From NCBI RefSeq assembly GCF_003625485.1, contig NZ_RAIR01000004.1, forward strand, positions 186,001 through 250,000: DNA of 64,000 nucleotides, in the 5' to 3' direction. This DNA is from Butyrivibrio sp. CB08 (GTDB lineage: Bacteria; Bacillota; Clostridia; Lachnospirales; Lachnospiraceae). Position 1 is the stretch's first letter, and each line of letters opens with the position of its first letter. The position numbers and the translations under genes were made by a program. The notes beneath the pieces were generated by a model that saw only the letters and a list, made by a program, of their open reading frames with translations, was not told the DNA's origin and did no database searches. This document shows, in pieces, positions 36,891-45,804 of the stretch.

Positions 36891-37520
36891 TCAGAATCCA
36901 AGCTCCTCGTTAACCAGGATCACATGAATTCTGTCCTTATGTCTTGAAAATCTTGTGATAAGGAACTGACAGCAGATTGTGTCAGGTGATTTGCAGTCCA
37001 TGCAGGCTCCGGTCTTGGCACATGGTGTTGAAAGGCCAAAGCGCTGTGCGTTAACAGGTGCTGCCACGTTTCTGGCGCGCTTAAGTGCTCCGTCCACATC
37101 TCCGCATACCTTATTCATTCCAACTATAAATACAACCTTCTTGGGTCCCTGAGCTATAGCTGATACTCTGTTGGAGTTACCATCGATATTTACAAGGACT
37201 CCGTCCTGGGTCATGGCGTTTACACTGGCAAGGAAAACGTCTGCATCGTAAGTAGCAAGCATAGCTGCTCTCGGATCTTCTGCAGCATCCCTGTCAATAA
37301 AATTGTAGTTACCTTTCTTGATAGCATCTACAAGGCCAATCTCGTGGGCACTCATTGCGCCGCCCATTGATACAGTGCTTCCCTCTGGTATAAGCTCCAG
37401 TGCTTTTTTAAGGGCTTCTTCCTTGGTTGCAGCATAGTATCCTGACATATTTCTTGATTCAAGGCCCTTTATTACTGTCTGAGCCCACAGTTCATTTCTC
37501 TTTTTAGCCATCTCGTGCAT
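36891..37520 (-). CDS. LUD-domain protein (lactate utilisation / YkgG-DUF162 family)
   Basis: 209 residues. The LUD fold is indicated by ALELIPEGSTVSMGGAMSAHEIGLVDAI, DADVFLASVNAMTQDGVLVNIDGNSNRVSAIAQGPKKVVFIVGMNK and the C-terminal cysteine group GACMDCKSPDTICCQF. Related proteins act with LutA/LutB in lactate oxidation, but no such partners are in this window, and stand-alone members have no assigned reaction. Start at 37520 has GGAGGAG seven bases upstream. Confidence 0.87.
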   Translation of the reverse strand: MHEMAKKRNELWAQTVIKGLESRNMSGYYAATKEEALKKALELIPEGSTVSMGGAMSAHEIGLVDAIKKGNYNFIDRDAAEDPRAAMLATYDADVFLASVNAMTQDGVLVNIDGNSNRVSAIAQGPKKVVFIVGMNKVCGDVDGALKRARNVAAPVNAQRFGLSTPCAKTGACMDCKSPDTICCQFLITRFSRHKDRIHVILVNEELGF

Positions 37521-37540
37521 ATTAAATCTCCTCCAACTGT

Positions 37541-38026
37541 TTATTCCTCTGGCTTAACCATTCCATGCTTCTTCATTGCCTGCTTCATGAATATAGGCTG
37601 AACTATAAAGATGATCACAAAAGCTGCCAGGAAGCATATGATAAGGGATGATAAAAACATTCTGCCCAGATTAAGCTGAGCCATTCCTCCGCTCTGCTTC
37701 ATTGCCATGTTGTAAGCAAGAAATACCATGGCAAAGGTCATGATAGGAGTATAGATAAGATCAGAAACACAAGTCTCAACACATCTTGCTCCAAGAGTTC
37801 CTCTTACAAGATGGAGCTTCGTTAAAAGACCATTTGAGAGCTTACCCATTGGAATCAGAAATCCGATTATCAGGCTTATGATGGTGCTGACAACAAAGCT
37901 TATCAAAAAACCTGGAATAGTAAAATGTCCAGATGTAGCAGTTCCAATCAGGGAAAGAAAAAAGCTCATGGTGATTCCCATCTTAATCGACATGTCTCTT
38001 CCAATAAGTCTCATCTTCTGATCCAT
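37541..38026 (-). CDS. Small integral membrane protein of unknown function
   Basis: 161 residues with about four membrane segments arranged as two similar halves (FFLSLIGTATSG...FLISFVVSTIISLIIGFLIP and LIYTPIMTFAMVFLAYNMA...FLSSLIICFLAAFVIIFIVQPIF). The repeated hydrophobic pairs resemble the DUF2798 group, but I cannot confirm this. It lies between the LUD gene and the diguanylate cyclase on the same strand. Confidence 0.7.
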   Translation of the reverse strand: MDQKMRLIGRDMSIKMGITMSFFLSLIGTATSGHFTIPGFLISFVVSTIISLIIGFLIPMGKLSNGLLTKLHLVRGTLGARCVETCVSDLIYTPIMTFAMVFLAYNMAMKQSGGMAQLNLGRMFLSSLIICFLAAFVIIFIVQPIFMKQAMKKHGMVKPEE

Positions 38027-38039
38027 AGCGCCTCCTTAT

Positions 38040-39131
38040 TTAGAAAACAACCTTATCTCTTCCGCTCTGTTTACCGAGGTATAGCTTCTTGTCAGCTTCC
38101 TCGATGGTCTTATCAACTCCTGTGATCTTACTGAATTCCTCCACGCCAAATGTCATGGTGAGCTTTATAGTGTTGTCTTTGTAGACAAACTCTTTTTCCT
38201 TGATCTGGTGTCTAAGCTCATCCAGGATTGCCATGGCTTCATCGCCATTTACTCTGGGAAGAACAAACAGGAATTCTTCTCCTCCCCATCTGGCAACAAA
38301 TCCTCTGGCCTTCATAAAGTTCTTAAACTCCTCAGCCAGAGTCTGCAAAATGTAGTCTCCAGCCTCATGACCATAGGTGTCGTTTACGTTTTTAAAGAAA
38401 TCAATATCACCAATTGCCAGGCAGAACATGTACTTGAGGGAGGTGCTCTCTTTTACCACCTCCTGGATCTCTTTTTCAGCGGATCTTCTGTTCATGAGCT
38501 TGGTAAGAGGATCCGTTTCCGCAATCTGCTTGAGCTTGGAGTTGTACTCCCTTAGCTTGTGCTCAGACTCGATGTACTGATTGCAGAAGTAATATGCAAC
38601 GATTGAAAGACAAATGGAAAACAGAATGATATTGGAATATACAACAACATAGTGTGGTACTGTTCCAGGTGTAAGAATGGTCTGTCCAAAAGGTGTAAAG
38701 AAAGATATTACACACATTGATATGGCCATGAAGATACTGGATATAGCTTTTTTCTTGGAACCTGATGTGGGATCATACCACAGAATAAGGAAGTTAATAT
38801 AGACAAAGTTTTGGAAAGACGCACGCCATCCAAACACGATGGTCAGAAGACCGGTGATGATGGTGGCACTGATAAGAAGATAATACAGACAGTGTTTGGA
38901 TCTTCTGGTGTAGGTTTCTGCGAAAACACCGCCATAGATCACAAGTCCTGCCGCAAAAACAATAAAGGGCTGCATTCCAAGGCCACTTATCAGGGAATAT
39001 ATTCCCATAATAAGGTAGAATGGCATCCATATAATTAGCACCGTTCTAATCAAAAAAAGAAGACCATTTGCCTCATCCTCAAATGGCGATTCTTTTATTA
39101 TTAGCTCATGAAGCCTGTGAAATAATCCCAT
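38040..39131 (-). CDS. Membrane diguanylate cyclase (GGDEF)
   Basis: 363 residues. Five or six membrane segments (about 25-185) precede a GGDEF domain (about 200-360). The active-site signature is GGEEF at 283-287 (WGGEEFLFVLPR); upstream are DPLTKLMNRRSAEKEI and GDIDFFKNVNDTYGHEAGD. It makes cyclic di-GMP. The RxxD inhibitory site expected five residues before GGEEF is absent, so product inhibition at that site is unlikely. The N-terminal membrane part may sense a signal. The start codon lies in a predicted hairpin loop (39121-39140). Confidence 0.92.
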   Translation of the reverse strand: MGLFHRLHELIIKESPFEDEANGLLFLIRTVLIIWMPFYLIMGIYSLISGLGMQPFIVFAAGLVIYGGVFAETYTRRSKHCLYYLLISATIITGLLTIVFGWRASFQNFVYINFLILWYDPTSGSKKKAISSIFMAISMCVISFFTPFGQTILTPGTVPHYVVVYSNIILFSICLSIVAYYFCNQYIESEHKLREYNSKLKQIAETDPLTKLMNRRSAEKEIQEVVKESTSLKYMFCLAIGDIDFFKNVNDTYGHEAGDYILQTLAEEFKNFMKARGFVARWGGEEFLFVLPRVNGDEAMAILDELRHQIKEKEFVYKDNTIKLTMTFGVEEFSKITGVDKTIEEADKKLYLGKQSGRDKVVF

Positions 39132-39140
39132 AGGATTATC
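39121..39140 (-). promoter_or_regulatory. Hairpin holding the start codon of the diguanylate cyclase gene in its loop
   Basis: On the minus strand GATAATCC-TATG-GGATTATT forms an 8-bp stem with one G-U pair. The ATG at 39129-39131 is in the four-base loop, and the stem overlaps the 3' part of the GGAGG ribosome-binding site. It could limit translation. Confidence 0.5.
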
Positions 39141-39147
39141 CTCCGTC

Positions 39148-39438
39148 TCACCCCTGTAATCCTGAAGACTGCCTGATCATATCCTCAACTACGATGTCAT
39201 ATATCTCGCCGACGCTGTTACAATACTCAAGAACTTTCCATGGTTCATTGGTGTGGAAATGGATCTTAACAAGATCCTCATCACCTGCTGCAATAAGAGA
39301 ATTGCCTTCAAAGTGCTCTGTAATGTAATCTGCGATCTCATCTTCATCGAGATCCTTGTCTCTTCTATCAATAAGAAGCTGTGTATCGTAGCGATACGCG
39401 AACTGATCGTCCTCAGCATCAATACTATTAATTCCCAT
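39148..39438 (-). CDS. Short DAK2/YloV-like fragment protein
   Basis: 96 residues. The stretch ITEHFEGNSLIAAGDEDLVKIHFHTNEPWKVLEYCNSVGEIYDIVVEDMIRQ resembles the middle/C-terminal region of YloV/FakA-type proteins (GDxDLVKVHIHTNxPGxVLE...IxIENM). The N-terminal kinase domain of such proteins is missing. It has its own start with GGAGG, so it is probably a real small gene rather than a degraded one. Function unknown. It lies 16 bases before the diguanylate cyclase. Confidence 0.65.
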   Translation of the reverse strand: MGINSIDAEDDQFAYRYDTQLLIDRRDKDLDEDEIADYITEHFEGNSLIAAGDEDLVKIHFHTNEPWKVLEYCNSVGEIYDIVVEDMIRQSSGLQG

Positions 39439-39501
39439 ACTTTCCTCCTAACTAATCATACCCAATTAAAATTTTACCACTAAACCCCTGTAGTGGGCAA
39501 A

Positions 39502-39535
39502 CAAAAAGCCACGACTTTCCAAGGAAAATCGTGGC
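39502..39535 (-). terminator. Rho-independent terminator of the HtrA gene
   Basis: A 13-bp stem (39523-39535 with 39508-39520) with one G-U pair on the minus strand, followed by TTTTTGTTT. Confidence 0.92.
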
Positions 39536-39560
39536 CTATATTTATAATATCAAGTATTTA

Positions 39561-41120
39561 TCAGTGTCCGCCTTCAGATTCTGCTGCGTTTGAATCAGCG
39601 CCCTGTGAATTTGCTGCATGTCCGAGATTTACAGTAAACTCTCTCTCTGTATATTCCTGACCGTTCTGTCTCATTACCTTGATAGTAACTGAAGTACCAG
39701 CTTCATAGTACTGAAGCCTTGTCTGAAGGTCATCCATTGATGTTATCTCTTCACCATCAAACTCAACAATAACATCGCCCTTCTCAATACCAGCAGCCTG
39801 GGCTCCACCGCCATTTGTAACCTCAGCTACGTATACTCCAAGAGGAATTCCATATCCTTCTGATACGCTGGTTGTTACGCTTACTCCTGAGATTCCGATG
39901 TAACCTCTGTCCTCACTTGCAACCTTAACTCTTGTTACCTCATTCATAAGTCTGTCAATGATAGGCTGAGCAACTGAAACAGGAATAGCGTATCCCATAC
40001 CTTCGATGGTATCACCACCGATCTTATTAGAGTTGATTCCGATTACTTCGCCCTGAAGATTTAAAAGAGCTCCACCAGAGTTACCTGGGTTGATAGCTGC
40101 ATCTGTCTGGATAAATGTCTGTGTCTCGCCCTCAGTGATCTCAACTTCACGATTTACCGCTGAGATAACACCGGTAGTAACTGACTGGCCATAGCCAAGA
40201 GCATTACCAATAGCGATAGCTGGTTCACCAAGCTTAAGTGTATCGCTGTTTCCAAGTGTAGCGATCTTGATCACATCTCTTGTTGAATCATCTATATCAT
40301 CAAGCATTACTGCAATAACAGCAAGATCCATTGTTGAATCTGTGCCCTTTACTACTGCAGGAACTGTTGTGTCATCAGTGAAGATAACTTCAAGGGTATC
40401 AGCACCTTCAATAACGTGATAGTTGGTTGCAATAAGAAGCTCTGAATCGTTCTCACCAACTATGATTCCACTTCCTGATGCTGTTGCCTCTTCCTTCTGA
40501 ACATATCCAAAGTAGCTGGCTGATGCTGTATAGTTGTTGTGGATCATTACCATTGCTGGCATTACTTCTTCTACAACTGCAGTTACGTCAGTCACAACTG
40601 CCATTGATGCTCCAGAAACTGTAGTTGTCTGGATCTCTTTTTCATTCTTTTCTTCTGTAACAGGGTCAGCTGTTGCAACCTCTGGTGCAGGTGTAAGATC
40701 TTCATCCTGCTGCTCTATCTCTGCAACTGCCTTGCTTCCTCCAATTCCAAACAGATCAAATGATCCCTTAGAAACTGTGTTATAAGCAACTCCTACTCCG
40801 CCTGCAAGAAGAGCTACAATGCAAAGCGCTGCAACAACCTTGGCAAAGGTGTGCTTTTTCTTCTTGGGTGTGTTCTCAGGTGGAACAGCAGGGCCTGTCT
40901 GAGCATTGTACTGATATGTGCCATAGGTCTGCTGACCATTTGGATTGTAACTGTAGCTGTTCTGCCCATAAGAATAGCTTGAATTCCCAGATCCTGAATT
41001 ATATGAGTAAGGATTGTTGTTGTAGTTGTATCCTCTGTTGTTGTAATTGTATGGATTAGATGTAGGGTTTGCATTTGATCCATTATCTACTGATGATCTG
41101 TTGTTGGTGTCTTCATACAT
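39561..41120 (-). CDS. HtrA/DegP-family serine protease with PDZ domain
   Basis: 519 residues. A 90-residue Asn/Tyr/Gly-rich N-terminus is cytoplasmic by prediction. One membrane anchor (about 93-113) follows, then a trypsin-like domain with the triad His235 (ATNYHVIEGA), Asp265 (TDSTMDLAVI) and Ser348 (INPGNSGGALLN), and a PDZ domain (about 405-495). It degrades misfolded proteins outside the membrane. The Tyr/Asn-rich repeats (NYNNRGYNYNNN) may be an interaction region. Single gene with its own terminator. Confidence 0.93.
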   Translation of the reverse strand: MYEDTNNRSSVDNGSNANPTSNPYNYNNRGYNYNNNPYSYNSGSGNSSYSYGQNSYSYNPNGQQTYGTYQYNAQTGPAVPPENTPKKKKHTFAKVVAALCIVALLAGGVGVAYNTVSKGSFDLFGIGGSKAVAEIEQQDEDLTPAPEVATADPVTEEKNEKEIQTTTVSGASMAVVTDVTAVVEEVMPAMVMIHNNYTASASYFGYVQKEEATASGSGIIVGENDSELLIATNYHVIEGADTLEVIFTDDTTVPAVVKGTDSTMDLAVIAVMLDDIDDSTRDVIKIATLGNSDTLKLGEPAIAIGNALGYGQSVTTGVISAVNREVEITEGETQTFIQTDAAINPGNSGGALLNLQGEVIGINSNKIGGDTIEGMGYAIPVSVAQPIIDRLMNEVTRVKVASEDRGYIGISGVSVTTSVSEGYGIPLGVYVAEVTNGGGAQAAGIEKGDVIVEFDGEEITSMDDLQTRLQYYEAGTSVTIKVMRQNGQEYTEREFTVNLGHAANSQGADSNAAESEGGH

Positions 41121-41202
41121 GATAATGTACCTTCCTTTCCGTTTATGGCTTTAGTATAGAAGTGTTCTGTGTCGAAATTGTGATTAATTTCTTATATAAA
41201 AA

Positions 41203-41472
41203 TTAATAATCGTCCTCTATAACCTCTATCTCCATATAGTCAAAAGATACTTCTTCAACGAAGCTATCCCTGGTAAAACGGCACTTTGCGTGGAGCTGAA
41301 AATCCTTAACTACACTGTCAAGCCATATTGGTTTTGACAGGTCCATCTCATAACACGCCTTCTCAATTGCATTCATAACCTTGTGGGTTCTGGTGTCCAT
41401 TGTGTCATCGCACACCACCATATCCTTCATAAGGTGATTATCTGATATTAGCTTAACCCAGAGTCTAAACAT
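41203..41472 (-). CDS. Conserved small protein of unknown function
   Basis: About 89 residues from ATG 41472, which has AAAGGTAGAGAG directly before it. An in-frame start at 41487 is less likely. The sequence (FRLWVKLISDNHLMKDMVVCDDTMDTRTHKVMNAIEKACYEMDLSKPIWLD) has no motif I recognise. It is a soluble, acidic, mixed alpha/beta-like protein. It lies after galE and before htrA on the same strand. Confidence 0.7.
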   Translation of the reverse strand: MFRLWVKLISDNHLMKDMVVCDDTMDTRTHKVMNAIEKACYEMDLSKPIWLDSVVKDFQLHAKCRFTRDSFVEEVSFDYMEIEVIEDDY

Positions 41473-41490
41473 CTCTCTACCTTTCAAGCA

Positions 41491-41527
41491 AAAATATAAG
41501 GCTTACCATATACATGGTAAACCTTAT
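41491..41527 (-). terminator. Rho-independent terminator of galE
   Basis: A 14-bp stem (41514-41527 with 41496-41509) with one G-U pair on the minus strand and a four-base loop, followed by ATTTTTG. Confidence 0.82.
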
Positions 41528-41544
41528 ACATAATGTATCACATA

Positions 41545-42561
41545 TTAGCCTTCGTAGCCATTCGGATTATTACTCTGCCATCTCCAGGAATCAGCACACA
41601 TCTCTTTGATTCCGTTCTCAGCAACCCAGCCAAGCTCCTCTTTTGCCTTGTCTGCCTTGGAATAGCAGGTTGCAATGTCGCCAGGGCGTCTGGCCTGAAT
41701 CTCGTATGGGATCTTAACTCCAGTTGCCTCTTCAAAGTTCTTGACGATATCAAGTACGCTGTATCCTACGCCTGTTCCCAGGTTGTAGATGTTAAGTCCG
41801 CTGCCAGGAGCGAGCTTCTTAAGAGCCTTAACATGTCCCTTTGCAAGGTCTACTACATGGATATAATCTCTTACGCCTGTTCCGTCGTGTGTATCATAGT
41901 CATTACCAAATACGTTGAGCTTAGGAAGCTTGCCAACCGCAACCTGTGTGATGTAAGGCATCAGGTTGTTAGGGATTCCGTTAGGATTCTCTCCGATTGT
42001 TCCACTCTTGTGAGCTCCGATAGGATTGAAGTATCTAAGGAGAACTACATTCCACTCCGGATCAGCCTTCTGAATATCTGAAAGGATCTGCTCAAGCATT
42101 GACTTGGTCCAACCGTATGGGTTAGTGCACTGTCCCTTTGGACATTCCTCAGTGATAGGAATGATAGCAGGATCGCCATATACTGTTGCTGATGATGAGA
42201 AGATGATGTTCTTGCATCCGTGCTTTCTCATAACATCTACCAGTGTAAGAGTTCCTGTTACGTTGTTGTCGTAATATTCCCATGGCTTCTGAACAGACTC
42301 GCCAACCGCCTTAAGACCAGCAAAGTGAATCACGCTGTCGATCTTTTCAGCGGAAAAGATCTTCTCAAGAGCATCTCTGTCTCTTATGTCAGCCTCATAA
42401 AAAGGAACCTTCTTGCCTGTAAGAGCCTCAACTCTGTCCAAACACTTCCTGCTTGCATTGGCAAGATTATCAAGTACTACTACATCTTCCCCTGCGTTCT
42501 GAAGTTCTACTACTGTGTGTGATCCAATATAACCAGCACCACCTGTTACAAGAATAGCCAT
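41545..42561 (-). CDS. galE: UDP-glucose 4-epimerase GalE
   Basis: 338 residues. Rossmann start [22 protein letters not shown], the SDR catalytic group [11 protein letters not shown] with [10 protein letters not shown] (Tyr-x-x-x-Lys), and the substrate region [20 protein letters not shown] are all present. It interconverts UDP-glucose and UDP-galactose. It has its own promoter and a terminator, and sits after the UDP-sugar pyrophosphorylase, suggesting linked UDP-hexose metabolism. Confidence 0.97.
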   Translation of the reverse strand: MAILVTGGAGYIGSHTVVELQNAGEDVVVLDNLANASRKCLDRVEALTGKKVPFYEADIRDRDALEKIFSAEKIDSVIHFAGLKAVGESVQKPWEYYDNNVTGTLTLVDVMRKHGCKNIIFSSSATVYGDPAIIPITEECPKGQCTNPYGWTKSMLEQILSDIQKADPEWNVVLLRYFNPIGAHKSGTIGENPNGIPNNLMPYITQVAVGKLPKLNVFGNDYDTHDGTGVRDYIHVVDLAKGHVKALKKLAPGSGLNIYNLGTGVGYSVLDIVKNFEEATGVKIPYEIQARRPGDIATCYSKADKAKEELGWVAENGIKEMCADSWRWQSNNPNGYEG

Positions 42562-42616
42562 GATTACCTCTTTTCTATGTTGTACATAATAAGTGTTTTT
42601 GTCTACCTACAGCAGT

Positions 42617-42645
42617 ATTGTATAGAGAATCAGCAACTATTACAA
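42617..42645 (-). promoter_or_regulatory. Sigma-A-type promoter of galE
   Basis: On the minus strand TTGTAA (42640-42645) and TACAAT (42617-42622) are separated by 17 bases, 55 bases before the galE start. Confidence 0.65.
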
Positions 42646-42681
42646 TTTCCTTTTGTTATGACTACCTGTCGAAATGTTAAC

Positions 42682-43911
42682 TTATAGTTCAATTCCGCAC
42701 TTTTTGCAAAGCTCTCTGGCTGTATCCACAGAATCTACGCCCTCTTTGTTCTTGATAGGCGCAAACTCATACTCTCTGACTACCTCATATGGCAGACAGC
42801 TTGGAAGCTCATGGATCATATCCAGAACCAGCTGCTCGAACTTGCAGCCATTAGGGCTCTCAGGTTTAATGAGCTGTGCATTTTCATCTATATAAGGAAT
42901 CTTCTTCTCAACCACGTGGAGTGGAAGGGATTTCTTAGAAATCTCATAAAGATCTTTTTCATTAAAGAGATAGTTGAGGATTACGCCGTAGTTGTATGCC
43001 GGGTCGCCGTTTGCGTCCTTAGCATCCATCATCTCCTGTGAAAGCTCGTAGTACTCAACGATTGATGGCTTGCCATCCTCAAGGCACATAACGCCAACTT
43101 TCTCATCAGGAGCATTCTTCCTTACAACCTTGGCTCCGCAGCTTACGCCCGCGCCAAGTGTAGCTCCAACAAAGCATGGATCTGCGATTCTCTGAAGAAC
43201 GTTATCTACGGAAAAGATATCTATCCACTCGATACCCTCTTTCAGAATAATGTCACGAAGTCCAGCTCTTAACATTGATGCGTACCAGCCAGCGTTACCA
43301 TTAGGTGATGTGGAGATCCTTGACTTGCTCTCCATGTAAACCTTGCCATCGTAATCTGAAGCTGGCGCCATCTCCTGCTTAAAGAATGTAACCTTATCCT
43401 CAGGATATCCAAAGAAATTGTGCTCCTTGAGGAAAGATACTGTAGCGTCGTTGTTCTTTTCACTGGTCATGATAAACAGACGAAGATATGTGCCATCTGC
43501 CTGTTTAACTGTATCGAGAAGGTTCTCGATGATCCTCTGGAAAATGTATACGTTTTTGGTAAGTCCGATGTCATACATTCCCTTTGGATTATCTGAGCCA
43601 AGTCTTGTGCCCATCCCACCTGCAAGGAGGCAGGCAGCGATCTTGCCTTCCTTAAGAGCCTTAGCGCCAATGGAAAAGAGCTCTTCCTTCCTTGACTCTA
43701 TCTCTGAAACCTGCATTGCAGCAAGAGGAGCAAACTCGCCTCTTCCCTGGCTCTTGCCAAGGTTCTTGCAGTTATCAACAACTGCAAAATCAGTATCCGC
43801 TATCTGGGCGATGAGGTCTGCTTTCTCAGCTTCAGAAAGCTCATCGTAATACTTAAGAACATGAAGCTGTCCAAACTCTTCAAGTTTCGCCTTAGCTTCT
43901 TCAAATGTCAT
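42682..43911 (-). CDS. UDP-sugar pyrophosphorylase of the eukaryotic UAP1/UGP type
   Basis: About 409 residues. It has the nucleotidyltransferase motif LLAGGMGTRLGSDNPKGMYDIGL, which is closest to eukaryote-like UDP-N-acetylhexosamine pyrophosphorylases (GTRLGxxxPKGMYDVGL) rather than bacterial GalU. FSVDNVLQRIADPCFVG is the metal-site region and GVMCLEDGKPSIVEYYEL the substrate part. It probably makes UDP-glucose or UDP-HexNAc from UTP and sugar-1-phosphate. ATG 43911 has GGAGGTTATAGAA; the frame upstream to 44055 overlaps the GH25 gene and is spurious. Confidence 0.85.
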   Translation of the reverse strand: MTFEEAKAKLEEFGQLHVLKYYDELSEAEKADLIAQIADTDFAVVDNCKNLGKSQGRGEFAPLAAMQVSEIESRKEELFSIGAKALKEGKIAACLLAGGMGTRLGSDNPKGMYDIGLTKNVYIFQRIIENLLDTVKQADGTYLRLFIMTSEKNNDATVSFLKEHNFFGYPEDKVTFFKQEMAPASDYDGKVYMESKSRISTSPNGNAGWYASMLRAGLRDIILKEGIEWIDIFSVDNVLQRIADPCFVGATLGAGVSCGAKVVRKNAPDEKVGVMCLEDGKPSIVEYYELSQEMMDAKDANGDPAYNYGVILNYLFNEKDLYEISKKSLPLHVVEKKIPYIDENAQLIKPESPNGCKFEQLVLDMIHELPSCLPYEVVREYEFAPIKNKEGVDSVDTARELCKKCGIEL

Positions 43912-43939
43912 TTCTATAACCTCCAATTGTGGATCTGGA

Positions 43940-45640
43940 TCAGTTTCCTGCTGGAGCTGCAGCTGCTGCAGGATCTGCTGGTGCTTCAGCTGGTGCAGGA
44001 AGTGGTGTTCCAGGAACCCAGCCAGCAGGATCAGCAAGAAGTCCGTTCTTGTCAAATGTGCAGTTTACTCCATCAAGAGGAACTGTCACACCAACAAGCA
44101 TTCTTCCAGTGTTGCCATCAAAGAATCTCCATCCGTCTGGCTGCTCAACCCATCCAAGTACGCGGTGGCCATCTGCAGGATCCAGATAGTAGATTCCATC
44201 CTTGAGAGATGCAAAGCCAACTGCCATATTTCCATCTTCTGCGAAGTAGTAGTCCTGACCGTCGATGTTATTCCATCCCTTGACCATCTTGCCGTCTGGT
44301 CCGAAGTAGTATTTTGCACCAACCTCTCCTGACCATCCAGTGAACATAACACCGTCATCGCCAAAGAGATATACGTCCTTGTCAATTGTCTGAATGCCAA
44401 CTAATGCAGCATTGCCAGGTCCAAAGTAATATCTCTGACCAAGCTCGTTTGAATACCATCCGCTTAATGCGACACCGTCTGCACCAAACATATATCTGCC
44501 AGTCTCAAGAGCGTGCATACCTGTAAGCATAAGGCCGTTGGCATCAAAGAGATAGAGCTTGTCACCAACTGGTGTAAGACCTGTGTGCATTATGTACTGC
44601 TCGTCAAAGTATCTGATTCCATCCTCAAGCTGAACAAAGCCTCTCTGGCAAAGTCCATCAGGATTAGCATAGTAAACAGTACCACCAAGATTGAGAAGAC
44701 CTGTGCATCTCTGACCGTTCTCGTTGAAGTAGAAGTGACCGCCTTCGATATCAGCAAAGCCCACATCTGCAAGACCGCCGTTGTTAGGATCAAGGTAGTA
44801 GATACCGCTCTCATCCTGGAACCATCCAGTCTGAATAAATCCGTTTGGATCTGCGTGGTATCTCTGGCCGCTTAAGTTGATCCAGCCGTACTGTTTTCTG
44901 TAGTTGTGATAGTAATATACGTGTCCGCCCCAGCTGTTGAATCCCTCAGGGATAAGTCTTGAGAAATAATCAACATAGAGGTGGTTAACGTCTACTCTTG
45001 AAGGAATTCCAGCGTATGAGCCATGACTGCTTGACTGCCACATAGCATACTCACCTGGATAATCGCAGGCTGTGTTGTACTGAGCAACCCACTTGGGAGC
45101 TGAAACATTTGGCATTCTGCCCATGAACCAGTTTCTGCTTGCGTAAACCATTGGCTCATAACCAGCAGCGTTAATGATTCCACAGAATGTATCTGCTATT
45201 GCCTGAAGCTGACCAGGATTAAGTCCCTTCTGGCAAGAATCTTCTATATCGATTGCAACAGGGAAAGTAACAGTATAAGGAGCTATCCATGCAAGAACCT
45301 GATTGGCCTCAGCAGCTGCTGCCTCAGGAGTTGTCGCATATGAATAGATATAGATACCAGTTCTGATACCAGCAGCATTGGCGCCGTTGATATTGTTGAT
45401 GAACTGCTCATCCAGGCCCTTCTTGGTCGTACCTACGCGGATCATGGCAAAGCGCACGCCCTGGCCTGCAACCTGTCCCCAGTTGATTCCTCCCTGATAT
45501 TTGGAAACGTCGATTCCAACTGCTACCTCAGGACCTCTGGCCTCTGACTCAAAGCTTGCAGCCGGACTTAAGAAAAGGAGTGCTGAAAAGAAAACCAGCA
45601 TTCCCGTAGAAATAAAGAGCTTCTTTAAACTTTTAAACAT
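43940..45640 (-). CDS. GH25 lysozyme with C-terminal cell-wall-binding repeats, secreted
   Basis: 566 residues. A signal peptide (about 1-30) is followed by a GH25 muramidase domain (about 38-225) with catalytic-type acids in GIDVSKYQGGINW and VAIDIEDSCQKG. About 15 tandem choline/glucan-binding-type repeats follow (each near 20 residues with W/Y-F-G pattern, such as GWYSNELGQRYYFGPGNAALVG). An Ala/Pro tail (PAPAEAPADPAAAAAPAG) ends the protein. It likely cuts peptidoglycan and binds the wall. It is followed 28 bases later by the UDP-sugar pyrophosphorylase gene. Confidence 0.93.
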   Translation of the reverse strand: MFKSLKKLFISTGMLVFFSALLFLSPAASFESEARGPEVAVGIDVSKYQGGINWGQVAGQGVRFAMIRVGTTKKGLDEQFINNINGANAAGIRTGIYIYSYATTPEAAAAEANQVLAWIAPYTVTFPVAIDIEDSCQKGLNPGQLQAIADTFCGIINAAGYEPMVYASRNWFMGRMPNVSAPKWVAQYNTACDYPGEYAMWQSSSHGSYAGIPSRVDVNHLYVDYFSRLIPEGFNSWGGHVYYYHNYRKQYGWINLSGQRYHADPNGFIQTGWFQDESGIYYLDPNNGGLADVGFADIEGGHFYFNENGQRCTGLLNLGGTVYYANPDGLCQRGFVQLEDGIRYFDEQYIMHTGLTPVGDKLYLFDANGLMLTGMHALETGRYMFGADGVALSGWYSNELGQRYYFGPGNAALVGIQTIDKDVYLFGDDGVMFTGWSGEVGAKYYFGPDGKMVKGWNNIDGQDYYFAEDGNMAVGFASLKDGIYYLDPADGHRVLGWVEQPDGWRFFDGNTGRMLVGVTVPLDGVNCTFDKNGLLADPAGWVPGTPLPAPAEAPADPAAAAAPAGN

Positions 45641-45804
45641 ACTTCCTCTCCCTCAATTCTTTACAAAATACTTAACAATTATTATACGGAAAAAATGGCC
45701 CATGGTCAACGCAAATGCGCCATTTTACGGGCTCTATCTTTGTTCGGTTTTATGGTATTATATTGTTAGAATATCGTCGATTTCGCCATAAAGGAGGTAT
45801 CCCT

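Noticed and set aside
40880..41110. Possible repeat or frameshifted gene in the N-terminus of HtrA
   Set aside because: The Asn/Tyr-rich codon repeats stay in frame with the protease and precede a clear membrane anchor; such tails are common in Gram-positive HtrA.
43912..44055. Extension of the UDP-sugar pyrophosphorylase into the GH25 gene
   Set aside because: It would overlap the Ala/Pro tail of GH25 by more than 100 bases; ATG 43911 has GGAGG and fits the family.
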